This document shows positions 34,489 to 46,579 of a stretch of DNA of 64,000 nt, piece after piece. The stretch is taken from positions 129,753,422 to 129,817,421 of the forward strand of contig OY754329.1 of the NCBI GenBank assembly GCA_963573305.1, given 5' to 3'. The stretch is from Pyrrhosoma nymphula (taxonomy: Eukaryota > Arthropoda > Insecta > Odonata > Coenagrionidae). The first letter of the stretch is position 1; every line of letters begins with the position of its first letter. The notes under the pieces were generated by a model. That model did not search any database. It worked only from the letters and a program-made list of their open reading frames with translations, and was not told the origin of the DNA. Made by a program: the position numbers and the translations under genes.

Positions 34489-37189
34489 CACCTTTCTGTA
34501 GGTTTGTTATGGACTACATAAAAGAGGAAGCATATTGAAATAAATAATCTTATTAATTACAAATACAACGTAATACAGTGAGTCATGACTCGGACACTAC
34601 CAGCGCAGTAAAAAAATACTACCACCCGACATATTACACATCTAGGATTACCACGATAGAAAAGGCAAAGGAATAACGAAATGAGGAATAATTGAATTTT
34701 GTTTGTGTAGTATTGCGATAGTTTGATAAATTCATGGCCCTTTGATGGGGACTTTATTCTACGTTAACTACGATTAATAAATTAACCATTTCTAAGCGTG
34801 TAACTGTGGTGACTGTACTTCTTTTAGCGGATAAAATGGCCAACCCGACGAAAAACCTATCGAAATAACCACAACAAAAAAGCATAACTTAATATCCACC
34901 ATCGAAAGAAGACGCAAACAACCAAATACGGAATTAAAAACACCTGCCACACGTTGTAAGTCAGCAAATTCAGTGTTACAAATCCAGGAAAAACGCCAGT
35001 TAAACTAAGCCAAAGTAAAATGACCAGAAATCATGTGAAGTAGGTCTGTCGTGGAGTTCAAACTCACTAGCTCGACCATCACCGCGGTACTAGCGTTGAT
35101 TCTTTCTGCTACCACTGCCGCATAAGGGCCGCAATAAGGAACAATCTTTATAATAAGTTCAGATAGCTAAACGATGATTCAGGACAGCGATTTCATTTGC
35201 CATCAAAAATTTGCTCAGGGAGACGAGGCTAATGAATTTCGGACCGGAGGGAGTGAAGGAGAGTTAGATTTAAGGGTTCAACCACAGCGGTAATAAAACT
35301 AAGAAAAAAATCTATTAAGCTTAATCGAAGGAAAAGAATCTGGCTATCCCACATGGAGCGGAGTGTATTATTTGGGAGCTTTCGGGAGATGATGGAAGGT
35401 TGGCAAACACTCACTAATGACGAGGCCGTCGAAAAAAAGCGATGAAACCCTTGCAAGCCAAAGAAAACAATGGCGGGGTGTTTGTGTGATTTATTCGAAC
35501 TTTTTTGGAATGAAACTTTTTAGCATACGCGAAATTTTGTGCGCACACACGATGTGAGCTACATAGTCTCTTTGCTTTGGATAAGAAAAGACAGACCCGT
35601 GGCGAATTGAAGGGGAAAAATTGGACCAAACGAGAGAACGAAATATGAAGAGTGAGCAGCAAAATTGCATCAAAGAAGAAAAAAATAACAGTGAGGCTGG
35701 AGAAACAACGGAACAATAGATAATAATTACTTAATTAGGTCGGAAATTCGAGATAACGCCCTATCGCTGCTGGTAAAGTTCTTCGACAACAGGAAGCCAA
35801 AGAGCGCCACAAGGACAGATATGCCGAGGAAATTTTATTTTCTTAATTTTATTTTGTTTGTATTTATCTTTTTTAAAGATATGAGAGACTGACGCATTCC
35901 CTTAAGGGTTTTCAAACCCAGTACTAGCAGCCACTGACACATTTGTACACCCTCCGTCACATTGCGCGGCAGTTATTTCTTTCAGAGTAACGAGAGAGAG
36001 GGAGAAAAAATATAAAAAAGCGTACATATGTATATACATAGAGAGGTTATAAAAAACTTAGTAAATATGTAAAGCAAGTTGCTCAGTGGAGTATCCGGGT
36101 CGGTTCCAAAAGAGTCGTGGAACGAGTGTCGGGTTGGGTCGTGGGAGGGCGCAAAGGATGAAGGAAAAAAAAGACAGGAAGAGTAATTGGGATGGGGGAA
36201 AAAACAGAAGATCGAAAAGGAGCGACTTTTGAAGGAGGGAGAGGCGAGGAAGGAGCCGCCTAGCTTCTTCTCACTCGTCTCCTCACATCTCAGGGAGCAT
36301 TCAAAAGGTTATACGCCCCGGCATTACACGCGGAAAACGAGCCACGAGGGCGGAAAGAGGCTATACATCGACAGCGACCCGCACGCGTTTCATAAAAGCG
36401 ATTTCTGACCTTTTTTTCCCACTCTCTCAACCCCTTGCACTCATGATTTATACGCGATGGGAAACGGCGAATAAAAAAGAAAAATACCCACAATAATGGC
36501 TAAGGGTACGAGCGCGGGTATCGGCGTAAACGTGCAGATGTTTTCACACACTACCCTCGAACTAAACATTTATCACTCGTGAACCAGTGTTCGATGGCGC
36601 CATCAAAGTCGATCTCATCGCGAACGATTCTGATTTCGATCCACGTATCTGTGTGCGCATTTATTTCCTTTTACGAAAAAAATTAAGATGGTTTCATCAT
36701 TGATTTTTTCCCCCCTCCTGAGAGACAGGCGGGTTATGACGCATTCATATTTCTCGCCAGTGGCACTTAAACCGACCGTAGGATTAGACCCCTTTTGACG
36801 ACTCAACGTCTCCACCGAGCCATTAAGTTTAAGGGCATGAACGCCGGTTTAAGTTTAGACCGAGGAGGATAGAAGACGATAGAATGACAGGGAAAGCATA
36901 CAAGTATGGAAATAACGCTTCCCGCTGTTGTCACCGAAATTGTGAATCATTTGGGTTCCGTTCGAATTTGGACGGATGGATTGACCAATTCGTACCGGGT
37001 GCTGTTAGGTCCGCATGTAGATGACAGTGAGTGGTAAATGACCTTGGCTGTCGATGCTGGTTGGTTACTCGTGAAGGCGACCGACAACTGAGATCATTTG
37101 CACCATTCAGGATAGGCGGGTAGGCTGGTAATGTAAGGATCGCACGAAGAATGGAGAAAGTGTAAAGAGAAACCTGGCGTCGTTATTCG
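34486..37189. other. gene-free DNA
   Basis: No gene or repeat recognised. 36110-36400 is purine- and GC-rich with a 73-codon ORF (plus) of no known type. The remaining sequence is AT-rich and unremarkable. Confidence 0.5.
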
Positions 37190-37335
37190 CTTGCTTTTAA
37201 CCAAAGGCGACAAAGAGTCAACGGATCAACGTTCGATCCTAAGGGCGGAGTGCTGCAATTGAAATGATCTCCCCAAAAACCGCAAGAAGAAATCGGGTTT
37301 CCACTGGAAAACTTTGGCCACTACCGAGATTCTAA
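37190..37335 (+). repeat. degenerate SINE fragment, same family as 34104
   Basis: B-box-like GATCAACGTTCGATCCTAAG at 37221-37240, with a poor A-box region upstream (CTTGCTTTTAACCAAAGG), then a body containing GGGTTTCCACTGGAAAACTT that matches 34165-34185. Confidence 0.4.
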
Positions 37336-38369
37336 ACCTGTTCCTTGAAATGGGAGCTGGCGATATTTGTTGAACTGGAATATTACCACGAGTATTCCCC
37401 TAAGGTGTAGGTGAAACATCACCCACTTCTTGAGGCGACATTCTCCATTACGAGAATGCTCGGTCTGGAGCTTCGACATACATTTTAGGTATTCACACTA
37501 AGGTTTGGGATAATTCACATATGTTGTGCAAAATAAAAATATCCATATATGCTTTTTCCTAAAGGTAATACGGCGTATTTTATCGCTAGACATGGCGTAA
37601 CCTTTCTCATGCAACCCTTCCCTCATTGTCACCCAAAGCGCGAATGGTGCGAGTCTATTCCATTTCCTTCTAAAACTACTTGTTTTAGACAAGAAAACAA
37701 CAAAAGAGGGAGATCAGGATGAAGGAGCTAACGCAAATGAGTAAACATGCTAACGATACTAATTTTTATGGATTTCAAAACGATACACTCATTAGTGGAG
37801 AGATCGGAAAAATAGAACTTGATAAAGTTCCAAACTCGCGTTAACCATCGCCAACACTGGTATTAATAAGATGCGGACATAAATAAATAATGAGGTGATA
37901 ATATTCATAATTTTAATGTGCAGTGTAGCATGAAATACAACCGTCGTCGGGTAATTATTTGACGAATTACCTCCTTGCATATCAGCAGAGATGAATAATT
38001 TCAATTCTGATCTGGTGTGGTGAACTATATATATATATATATATACGCATACAGACACACACCCCGGACGGGGAACGGTCGTGTTTCCCAGCAGATCTGT
38101 AGCGTCAAGGGCAGGGCAAAAATAGACCCCTCGGATTTTTCTAAGAACTGCTCTAGAGACGGGAGTTGGAGAGAGGGGGGGGGGGTGGCAGTGAGTTTGA
38201 GCAGGAGACAGGAAGACGGCTCGCTAAAACGACTTCATTGGGTTGAAATTCAGAACATTAGTCCTCATCTTAAAATAATCCCATAACTTTGACATAGAAG
38301 TGGCGAGCCGAGAGGATTTCTTTCCACGAAGCAAAAAGCACTTAGCAAAATCCATCTCTCCAAGATAAG
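37336..38369. other. gene-free DNA with simple repeats
   Basis: No gene recognised. It includes (TA)10 at 38026-38045 and an 11-base G run at 38175-38185. Confidence 0.55.
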
Positions 38370-38640
38370 TGCTTTCAAGTGCGCGGGTAATTCCACAAAG
38401 AGTACATCTCGTACCTCAATAGTGAATACCAGTAGTCTTAAGAACGGGAGGGCGTGTATGAAGCAATGTATGAGGGTAACTGGAGCAAAAGAGGCTTGCA
38501 AGGGCAGTCAGTGCGGAGAAAATTATTAAAGCAGAGTCAGATTGACAGGCGTACCACAGAAAATTAAAACTCTGCGACTGCGCCTACCCCGAAAGGGGAT
38601 GGTGTCATGGGTATGCAAGCATGTACTTGAGCAATCATGT
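38370..38640 (+). mobile_element. LINE 3' fragment, CATA-tail family
   Basis: In one plus-strand frame, SSLKNGRACMKQCMRVTG then AKEACKGSQ ends at a stop near 38530. This aligns with SSLKFRGAYLKQFMIVIE then AKEACKVRA of the fragment at 46580-46880. The 3' untranslated part GCCTACCCCGAAAGGGGATG with GTGTCATGGGTATG matches GCCTACCCCGAACGGGAATG with GCGTGATGGGTA there. Only the last part of the ORF and the 3' end survive. By its short C-terminal basic region and 3' tail it is a non-LTR element. Its clade is uncertain. Confidence 0.65.
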
Positions 38641-40182
38641 GCTTGGCCTTAGTATAGTGGAATATTTATCAAAATAAAACGATGCCATATACAAAATACT
38701 ACTGAGCCACGAAAGTAAAATATATTAGACAAGTAATTCTTGTATAAAAAGGAATGCTAAATTACATTAGAAGAGGAAACGATGAATACAGCAGAATTAT
38801 AAGGAACAGGTAGTTAAGCAGATTTATTTACTAAAACTGGAGGTTTACTCTTTTAAAATATATACAACAAAGATATTTGGAGCAAAATTGTAAGGCATCC
38901 TAAAATACTGATATTAATAAAAACATTCTATGCATGGCTGGTTGTGTGACCACCAAGTGGGTACCACAGAGTGGAATTCGTGCCAGAGAAAATTATTAAA
39001 AATTAAAGATTTCCAGTGAAACGGTAGTATGATCATATCACTTTACAATCATTACATTTCATGTTTCAAGGTTCATATTATTTCACCTCACTTAGTGGAT
39101 CCTCTCCAGAATTTACTTTTCTTGGAGGATGTCCTCTTCCCAAAGGCTGATTTAATTCCATTAAAATTTTTCTACCCGAAGGAACGACACGGAAGGAAAT
39201 CTTCGCAGGCCATTAGAGAGGACTATCCGGTTAAGTGTTCGCCCCGGATGGGGGAGAGAAAGAGAAGTGGTTCAAAAATAAAAAAAAACTCAGTACAGAC
39301 GAGAAACGAGAGACGGCGGGTTACGAAAATCGAAACCTTTGAGCGAACACACAAGTTTTCGAGAGCGGTCGACGTATTATATCGCGTGTGAAGGAAATCC
39401 TACGGGTCAACCATCACGTAAAGCTTTTATCACGCAACCCCGCGGGAAATAAAATGAAAAAGCGAGGCGACTCCAAATATGATTTATCAAAGGCTCTGGC
39501 CGTTACGCAAGACGCCCTTCCCCTTTATACTACCAGTGTCCATACGAACGTACGTAGGTATTTATCTACCTAACGTTCGACCCACAAAAAATGTCGTGTA
39601 TTTTTTCGATGCTTTTCATATCAACTCACCCATCATGTTCCGAAGATTCAATCTCTTTTTTTTTAAAGCGGATGCAGTAGATTCGATGCAGAAAAAATTA
39701 TCCAATACACGGTGTTTGAGCGGGTGGGAACTAAATACAATACGAGCAAGAAAACACATCCGTTACGCTTTTGATGGAACCGATAAAAATTCATTCATTC
39801 GCGGAGAGGGAGAGTCACTCACGGAGAAATAGTGTCACGATCTCTGAAGGAAAAGCGTCTGCGGTCGAGCTGGAATGCACCGCTCGAAAATAGATTAAAA
39901 GGAGAAAAAACACGAGCGAAAAATGTCTAGGAGAAATGGAGAAATATGTCTGGGATTTCAGAAGTAGAAATGGAGGTGGGAGCTGGGCGTCTAAGAATTT
40001 TAGTCGGTGGCCGGGGGCGCAGTCGTCGAACTGAAATGTTCATTGGACATGTTCATCTCTTTTATCAGATTTATTACTTTAACTCTTTATCATTATTTCT
40101 TTGTTGACAAGAAAATTTGACATCACCAGTGATGACAATTATAATATTTGCAGGCCCGGAAACACTAACTATCTAAACAAGC
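38641..40182. other. gene-free DNA
   Basis: No gene recognised. At 38955-39005, GACCACCAAGTGGGTACCAC and GAGAAAATTATTAAA recur: the first is similar at 46495-46520 (CATCCACCAAGTAAATACCA), the second exact at 38517-38531. This suggests another scrap of the CATA-tail LINE family. A 120-codon ORF (39029-39391) is unidentified and lysine/arginine-rich. Confidence 0.45.
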
Positions 40183-40540
40183 AATGGACACGTGGTGTTA
40201 CCGGAGTATAACGAAGATCAAATGGACGGAGAGAATCACTAACGGAGAAGTCCTTCGAAGACTAGGAGAGAAAAGAAGTATAATCAAAACTCTTCGAAGA
40301 AGGAGACCCAAAATTATTGTACACATTTTGCGACACAATAGTCTATTGAAAACAATATTGAACGCAGGAATAAATGGGAATAGTAACAGAGGAAGACCAA
40401 GAATGGAATACATCAGGGAAATTATGCAGGCCGTAAAAAGGAATAGTTATACATGAAAGAATAAAGCGGTAGGCAGAGAGAAGAGTGGAGTGGAGAGCCA
40501 CTGCAAGCCAATCTTCGGATCTATGACTAATGATGATAAA
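40183..40540 (+). mobile_element. LINE C-terminal fragment with its 3' end
   Basis: A plus-strand ORF of 90 codons reads like the C-terminal region of a non-LTR retrotransposon: MDTWCYRSITKIKWTERITN (consensus-like AFEMWCYRRMLKIKWTDRVTN), EVLRRLGEKRSIIKTLRRRR, IIVHILRHNSLLKTIL, NRGRPRMEYIREI. After the stop near 40456 a shifted frame continues as AERRVEWRATASQSSDL, the usual last residues, and the element ends in ATGATGATAA-type sequence near 40537. It starts abruptly at about 40183 (5' truncation). A related shorter piece is at 59555. Non-functional. Confidence 0.85.
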
Positions 40541-42009
40541 ATACTAAATTCTAGTACAATACTTCACGCTTGTAACTATTTATTTTCCAGCCAACAAGGG
40601 TCACCGGATTCCTAATAATGGTAAATTGGAGGATATAGTGTGAAAAGAATGCCAGGCAAAGCTATCATTTTTATCAATATTTTACTCGTGTAGTATAAAC
40701 ATGGGGTAACGGGAGGCATGGCACTACGAGCTCGAAAGTCGACGAAGAGAGAGATACGGGAAAGTAAAGCGATACAGAAAGTGAGCGAGTAGGAGAGGAA
40801 GGAAGAGTAGTGGAGGTTCGTTCGGGAACGGGTCCAGGAGACAGTACTGAAAGGGATAATGCAACTATGCGGAATGCGTTGGGGAGTAAAAAAGGCAAGG
40901 GCGAAAGAACAGTGCTCTTGCGAGGAAGAAAAGGAGCACGGAGAAAATGGCATGCCGAGAGGGGGTTCTACTGGCAGTTATTTCTTCTTGCCGAGGGAGA
41001 GAAGAATTAAGATTAATTTTGAAAAATTGTATAAGTACGCACCATAAAAATGCACGTTGACCACACATTTATGATAAAAGAATCAGCAAGCATTGACTGC
41101 CGTTCACCAAGGATTACAACTTGAAGTATGTGACATTCACGGTGAAACACATTTCTTCACAACTGTTAGGCAGCTGTTAACGAACCATTCTGACTAGAAG
41201 TCCGTGAGATTTACGACTCAACAAAATCCGCAAATTATTCATTATTATTTATGGATGAGATATTCTAAGTAAGAGAAATGCATGGAACGTAAGGAAGTTG
41301 TTCTTCCTTACTGAGCTTGGAACTCTATCAGTTTAACTGGAAACCACATCCTTAAGGAATTCTAAATTTTCGAAAAAAATATGTCTATTAAGACATACCA
41401 TCATCTTTTTTTAAGTTTTCATGAACTTATGAAGATTTACTATACGATTTATGGTGCCTTTAGTCATTAGTTGAAAGGGAAAAATCTCGGAAATAAACGA
41501 AAGAATTAAGAACGATTAATAATCACCGAAAAGTAGTTGAATTGCTAAGTGTAGTCACACTACAGCACACAAATCACGAACTTTTCAAGGAAGATACAAC
41601 ATCTAAATTGAGGACCGAACCTCAAGACAGGAAGTGGACAAAAATAAATATGGAAGGACAGAGGCTTTCTCTTGCCTTCCAGATTAAGTAATGAAATACG
41701 CGGGTGGCATCCACCACCCCATTCTCAACCTCACTCAGATTTATAAAAAACGAGCGGAGTAATTCGAAGCTCATAATGGCAAACGAAAAACGTATGAAAC
41801 GACAAGGCACTGAAAGGACACTGCGGCGGGACTGAATGCAATATAAAACTGACAAGGTAAGTGCGAGGCACCGTCGTCGCCTCATTTCTCCGCGGCGCAT
41901 AAAGGAATTAAATACGCGGAAATGGCGTTAAAATGACGGTAATCTCGGAGAACAGCGAGCTAAAAAGTGGATATCTTAAGCGCCAGAAAAGTGTCTTCGG
42001 AACGTTTTA
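40541..42009. other. gene-free DNA with a purine-rich island
   Basis: 40690-41010 is G/A-rich with compositional ORFs on both strands. The remainder, to 42009, is AT-rich with nothing recognised. Confidence 0.5.
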
Positions 42010-42514
42010 ATCGATTTGAAGTGCACATCCTAGAACCTTAAGTAAGTCGAAAAATAATTCTCGGGCCGCATTTCAATGAAGAGCATAGGTATGTTTATGA
42101 TTTGGAACTCACCACACAGGCGGTAATGGAAACGATACAATAAATATGTACTTTAAATTATTTTCCCAAATTAGATCATGTTATGACTAGTTTTCCGAAC
42201 GGTATCCGAAATTTAGACGAAATTACATATAAATTATTTTTTTCGAATATTGGGCTCAGCGTGAAACCTTGATATTTGTAAGCAACAATCATGACACTAA
42301 AAAATGTATTATTTCGCGTTTATAAAACATTTTATAAACGTCATGTACCACAAGGCAACGTGTCAAAATGGCGTATAATTGCCAAAAAAACCAAATCGTT
42401 ATGATGCAATTTTTCTCACTTTTACCTATAGATATCACTAATACGAACGTACGTGTATACGTACAAAGCTTCACGCAAATTTGTACATGGACAAAACTCA
42501 ATCCAATCACCTAA
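42010..42514 (+). mobile_element. ~0.5 kb TIR element (family A), copy 3
   Basis: The most decayed copy. Matching blocks in order: GAAGTGCACATCC, GGAACTCACCACACAGGCGG, GTATTATTTCGCG, GATATCACTAATACGAACG, TTCACGCAAATTTGTACATG, ending CAATCCAATCACCTAA. The left terminus is not recognisable with confidence. A private 24-base hairpin (CGTTTATAAAA, CA, TTTTATAAACG at 42317-42340) has arisen inside. Confidence 0.55.
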
Positions 42515-43533
42515 AAAAATGGCGGGAATCTGGAAGAACAGCTCTGAAATAGGGGCGAGAAGCACTGGAAGGGAGGGAGGAAAGGAGGAAGCTGGGATGG
42601 CGTGAGGTTTTTGAGAGGGACTGAGGAAAAGGGGTAGGAGAAGGAAGAAGACAGAAGGGGGGAGGAGGAGGAAGAAGGAGGAAGCCGGAGTTCTTGCTGG
42701 CAACCAAGGAGAGGGAATGGGTTGTGGGAAAGTGGAGTGGGGGTCTTCCGATAACTGCGCCTGGAGACGGAAGGAGACGGGGAGAGTATGGGGTCGGGGT
42801 TTTTGGGCCCACTCCTCTCAAAGTCTCAACCAACCCCCTTCCACCCTTTCTCGCAACCATTCCCCCGGATGTGGTAAACAGAGACGCCTTAACCCACACA
42901 CTCCCTCCAGCTACCCGCTACCTCCCCCCCCCCCTTAGTCTATCTTCCTCTTCACCCCCCCTCCACACCACCAAACTCCCGTTTAAAACACTCCCCGCCC
43001 CAAAAAGCCGTCTGCAGCGCCATCCTTTAAAATAAAAAATAAAAACCACTCCTCATCACCAGACAGTACGCTCTTGCCGGAACTCAAAACTCGAGGGACC
43101 GTTGGGGAACAGGACGAAAGAGATGGATGACAAAATGCCTCGACGTCGGATTTATTAAACTCTTTCCCTCTCTCTCCCTTCTTTACGTTTCTCTTCGAGC
43201 AACCCTTCCAAAAAGCAGAATAGTGTGTCACGGGTGTTAGAAGTGTTATTGGTATCTTTTAGTTCGCTTTAGTGAGCTGCTTATCCCTCACAGAAAGAGC
43301 GCAATAAGTTCCCGTAAGTGACAGACTCCGCGATCTCAGCAGGACACAACTGCACAGGTCGCGCAATGTCTTAGCGTCCTGCATTGAAAGGATCGCGCAT
43401 CGAGCTGTACTCGGCTTGTCAGTAGGCTGGAAGAACTCCAGATTAGAATATATTGCAATGTGAGCTTTCGTGGATGACCTGAGCAGTTATCTAGTTAAAT
43501 GAAATCTTTCTAGAATTTCAACTACTTGGCTTA
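42515..43533. other. purine-rich then pyrimidine-rich island, no gene
   Basis: 42520-42790 is G/A-rich and 42790-43000 is C-rich with an 11-base C run (42924-42934), so strand asymmetry flips within the island. ORFs of 93-130 codons on both strands are low-complexity. 43010-43530 is unremarkable. Confidence 0.6.
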
Positions 43534-43757
43534 GGGGTCAGTTCTCGAACCGTCGTGGAAATTATCGCATGCAAAATAACAGATTATCGCACGTTTTCGC
43601 AGAAGTACGGCATGATAAACTATCACTTGATATTTTTCCTACTATAACTCTCACATGCGAGAAAAACCTGACAGCTCGACAATACTGAATCAACGATACA
43701 ACGCGATAACGTTATTTTCGCATGCGATAATTACACGACATTCGAGAATTGACCCTC
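43534..43757 (+). mobile_element. Harbinger-like MITE, 224 bp
   Basis: Long terminal inverted repeats of about 55 bases. The left arm starts GGGGTCAGTTCTCGAA and holds ATTATCGCATGCAAAATAAC. The right arm holds GTTATTTTCGCATGCGATAA and ends TTCGAGAATTGACCCTC. Both sides are flanked by TTA (43531-43533 and 43758-43760), a 3-bp target-site duplication typical of PIF/Harbinger elements. There is no ORF, so it is non-autonomous. Confidence 0.75.
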
Positions 43758-44609
43758 TTAAGTACATATTTTGAAAAGGCATCCAAAGTCATTGAAAGAT
43801 GAGTTCACCTCTCATTCTATGTTGGCCTCTCGTTCTGCTAAAGATGCCTCGTTCCTCCAACTCAAGAGTTTAACTCCTATTCCGTAGCGTGACTAAGCGT
43901 AGCTATTCAAACAAAGTTAGCATCAAATTTTGTCAACCCCACTGAAAACATAGTTAAGGCAAATAGCATACGCAGAATCAGCGAAGGAATGCACTACTTT
44001 GAAAGTAAATAATAGAGCGATAGAATTACATGAAACGCTCATGAAATGCCAAGATCTTCTAACTGACGTGAAACTGCTGGATAAGTAATTAACGGCACAA
44101 ATAAACAACTCTATCCACGAAAATTGCTCGAGAAACAATCCAACTGAACAACTCGGCAGAGATGATGATATTCAACTCTTGCCACAAACGAATATTAGGT
44201 CACTGCCTCATTCATAGGTCAAATTTTAAGGAACTTCAGCGCGTGGAGCGGAAAGAAGAAGAAAAGGGCCGTAAACTCCCTTTTTATTCCCTCCCCTCTC
44301 ATTGTTCACAAGATCTACTCAACTTTTTGGAGCGATTAAGAAGTTTTCATGGTTACGAAGCGGTGAGTTTTGCATGCGACCCTTATCCGGTAGCGGCGGA
44401 GTAGGCGTCGTCGTATTTCAGGCGAACGACAAAAGCCCGCTCCGAAAGGACCGAAGTATCCGCGGGGCGACGAACAAACCCTTGTTGAGGTGAGTCAACC
44501 GAAAAACGCCTGAAATGTGAATAAATTCATACCCTGGGCGCCTATATGCTCCCCGTGATTTGATACAAGTAGTTAATTACTACATGTACGCTCAATTTTT
44601 TCGCTATCT
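43758..44609. other. gene-free DNA
   Basis: 44240-44500 is GC-richer with two overlapping plus ORFs (80 and 63 codons), unidentified. GAGGTGAGT near 44489 looks like a splice donor, but no supporting exon is evident. Confidence 0.4.
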
Positions 44610-44800
44610 TAAGTTGAAATTACACGGTGTTAAATGGAAAAATGAGAAAAAACGGAGAAAACGTATTTTTCTACCAAATAAAAGTTTATGAGACGTGAAT
44701 TCTCCTAATGGAATAGGGTTGTGAGCTAATTTAATTTTACATTTTTATAATCGAAATTTAATGCCGACGAAGAAATGGGTACTTGTTTAAAACGTAAAGT
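44610..44800 (+). repeat. dispersed repeat family G copy
   Basis: AAGTTGAAATTACACGGTGT and TAAATGGAAAAATGAG at the left, TTTTTATAATCGAAATTTAA with GAAATGGG at the right, matching the order seen at 17205, 24920 and 58560. Confidence 0.45.
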
Positions 44801-44847
44801 TAGCTATGAAACACTTAAGAAAGGCATATCCTGACGCTACGCTGAGA

Positions 44848-45303
44848 AAGGAACGCCACCATGCTGGCCTTGCTTTTGACGTCACTAAGCAGTAAACACT
44901 GTCCTTATACTTAACTTTTCAATACTACATATTTGCATAGAAAATATTAAATTTTTATTACTCACGAGTTACACAGAAGTGTTCAATCTTACCCCTTGTT
45001 TCAGGAGCTCCGTTGCCTAGTATCAAATTTTGGACTGTTATTACAATTGTGCTCTTCCTAATCACAGTTCACTTTTCTTGAAGCCATTACCTAAGAGTCC
45101 AGTGAAACTATTTGCCTTTGTGAGAGTGAAAAGTCCCAGCAGCTACGTTGATAATAATGGTAAACGAACACATGTACATAGTATTGCCTAGTAACGTCAT
45201 CAAACATAGGCTCTCCCTTTTTTGGGTGTGTTATTTCCAGAAAGTTGCGCTACTTTTTTCTGGCGTTCCAAATGTGTAATACATTTAGAATTATGTTTAA
45301 TTG
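44848..45303 (+). mobile_element. dispersed repeat family D, copy 2
   Basis: Begins AACGCCACCATGCTGGCCTT with TTGACGTCACTAAGCAGTAA, and ends TTTTTTCTGGCGTTCCAAAT and GTGTAATACATTTAGAATTA. Both ends match 13795-14222, and the length is close (about 455 against 428). The interior is strongly diverged. Non-coding. Confidence 0.55.
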
Positions 45304-45342
45304 AGCAAACGTGTAGCAACAGCGTTCTTCGTTTCGACCATA

Positions 45343-45400
45343 CTGTCAAGTAAATGTGGCACGGTCTATAGATGGGTCAGTCAAGTTGCTCGGTTTGGCA
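45343..45400 (+). repeat. short dispersed repeat family F, copy 2
   Basis: AAATGTGGCACGGTCTATAG and ATGGGTCAGTCAAGTTG match 31443-31485. It lies shortly after the end of family D copy 2. Confidence 0.4.
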
Positions 45401-46377
45401 ATAAGACAGGCAAGTTAGTCTGCGTTCGGAGATGCGTGGCCCAAACCGGAGTCCCTCTGCTTTTCAAGCTATTTGTTATTTGCACGCTGTAGATGGCGTA
45501 TTCTTAGCATACTTCAACTATAGCCCGTGGTAAGAATTTAATCTGAAAAATAAACATTTTACAGCAAGGGGACTAAATAAACCTAATATTTTGAGTTTCA
45601 AAAGTTGGATGAATTTAGCCCAATTCAGGAGCTGACGGACAGCTCATGAAGAGCCGTGTTTATACTGATAAGTTTTAGCATCTTGAGATCGATTTCCCCA
45701 ATGCAGAAGTCAGGATGGTTCGATTCCATATGTGTTGCCCTTATCTATATCGACATCTTACTCGAATAAGGAAGACGATCGAGATATTGAACAACCTTAC
45801 GCAGACGCAAAGATTTGGGTTGGATCCTCGAATCCAGAGCAAAAATATATTTTAATGCATTTCACGCTGTTACTGGAATCCAGCAAGAGACGATTTTCCA
45901 CGTCTGGCTAAACGCTAGGTAGAATGTGGGAAAATAAAGCGTTCTGTGTGAATCCGACTGAACGGTTAAGGAGACCTGAAGGAAGGAAGGAAGTTGACTC
46001 CGATGGCAAAGGAACCTCGTTCTTTTTTAAAGCTCCCATTTAGGACGACATCCAAGCGGCGAAGGGGAATTGAGATTAAGCACTTTGATCTCACGAGAAT
46101 TTGTGATGAGAGCAGAAGGCGAGACAAGGCCATGAATACCAATGATAGAATTGGGAATCCCTCGAAGAGGACGACGGAGGAACCAAAAATCAACATTGAG
46201 GTCCTCCCGTCTCAAAATCTATGCAGACCTACTTTCGAAACTGTTTCATCGGATCAAGGGAATCAAGCAGTTTTCTGTTCATATTAACCCCACACTAAAG
46301 TGAAAAAAAAAACAGATTTTAGCATGATAAAGTTGCCAATTACGCCCGAATGTAGAGAGGTCAATTTGTTGGAATAC
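45401..46377. other. gene-free DNA
   Basis: No gene recognised. At 45668-45720 TTAGCATCTTGAGATC and ATGGTTCGATTCCAT have A-box- and B-box-like form at tRNA-like spacing, so a weak SINE head is possible. A 97-codon ORF (45994-46287) is unidentified. Confidence 0.4.
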
Positions 46378-46440
46378 TTACATACATACATACATACATA
46401 CATACCCATCACGCAATTCCCTTTCAGTTGGTTATAGGTG
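46378..46440 (-). mobile_element. LINE 3' tip with (TATG)n tail
   Basis: On the minus strand: AACTGAAAGGGAATTGCGTG with ATGGGTATGTATG, followed by about six TATG units (46378-46405). The same 3' untranslated phrase is seen in the fragments at 38600 and 46600. A simple repeat at the 3' end is a usual mark of non-LTR retrotransposition. Confidence 0.6.
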
Positions 46441-46579
46441 CAAAAAATATTAACATATCATTTAGCAGCAACATTGGAGAACTGATTATACGGTCATCCA
46501 CCAAGTAAATACCACAAAGTGGAGACTGAGGATCTCTTATAGGATCTTAACAACGTTGAATCTTGGTGTCCCTTGAGAG
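46441..46579. other. short spacer between two LINE scraps
   Basis: Contains CATCCACCAAGTAAATACCA (46495-46514), similar to 38955-38975, which may be another scrap of the same LINE family. Confidence 0.35.

Noticed and set aside
44400..44500. Possible exon ending at a GAGGTGAGT splice donor.
   Set aside because: One donor-like sequence with an unrecognisable ORF is not enough. Such sequences occur by chance.
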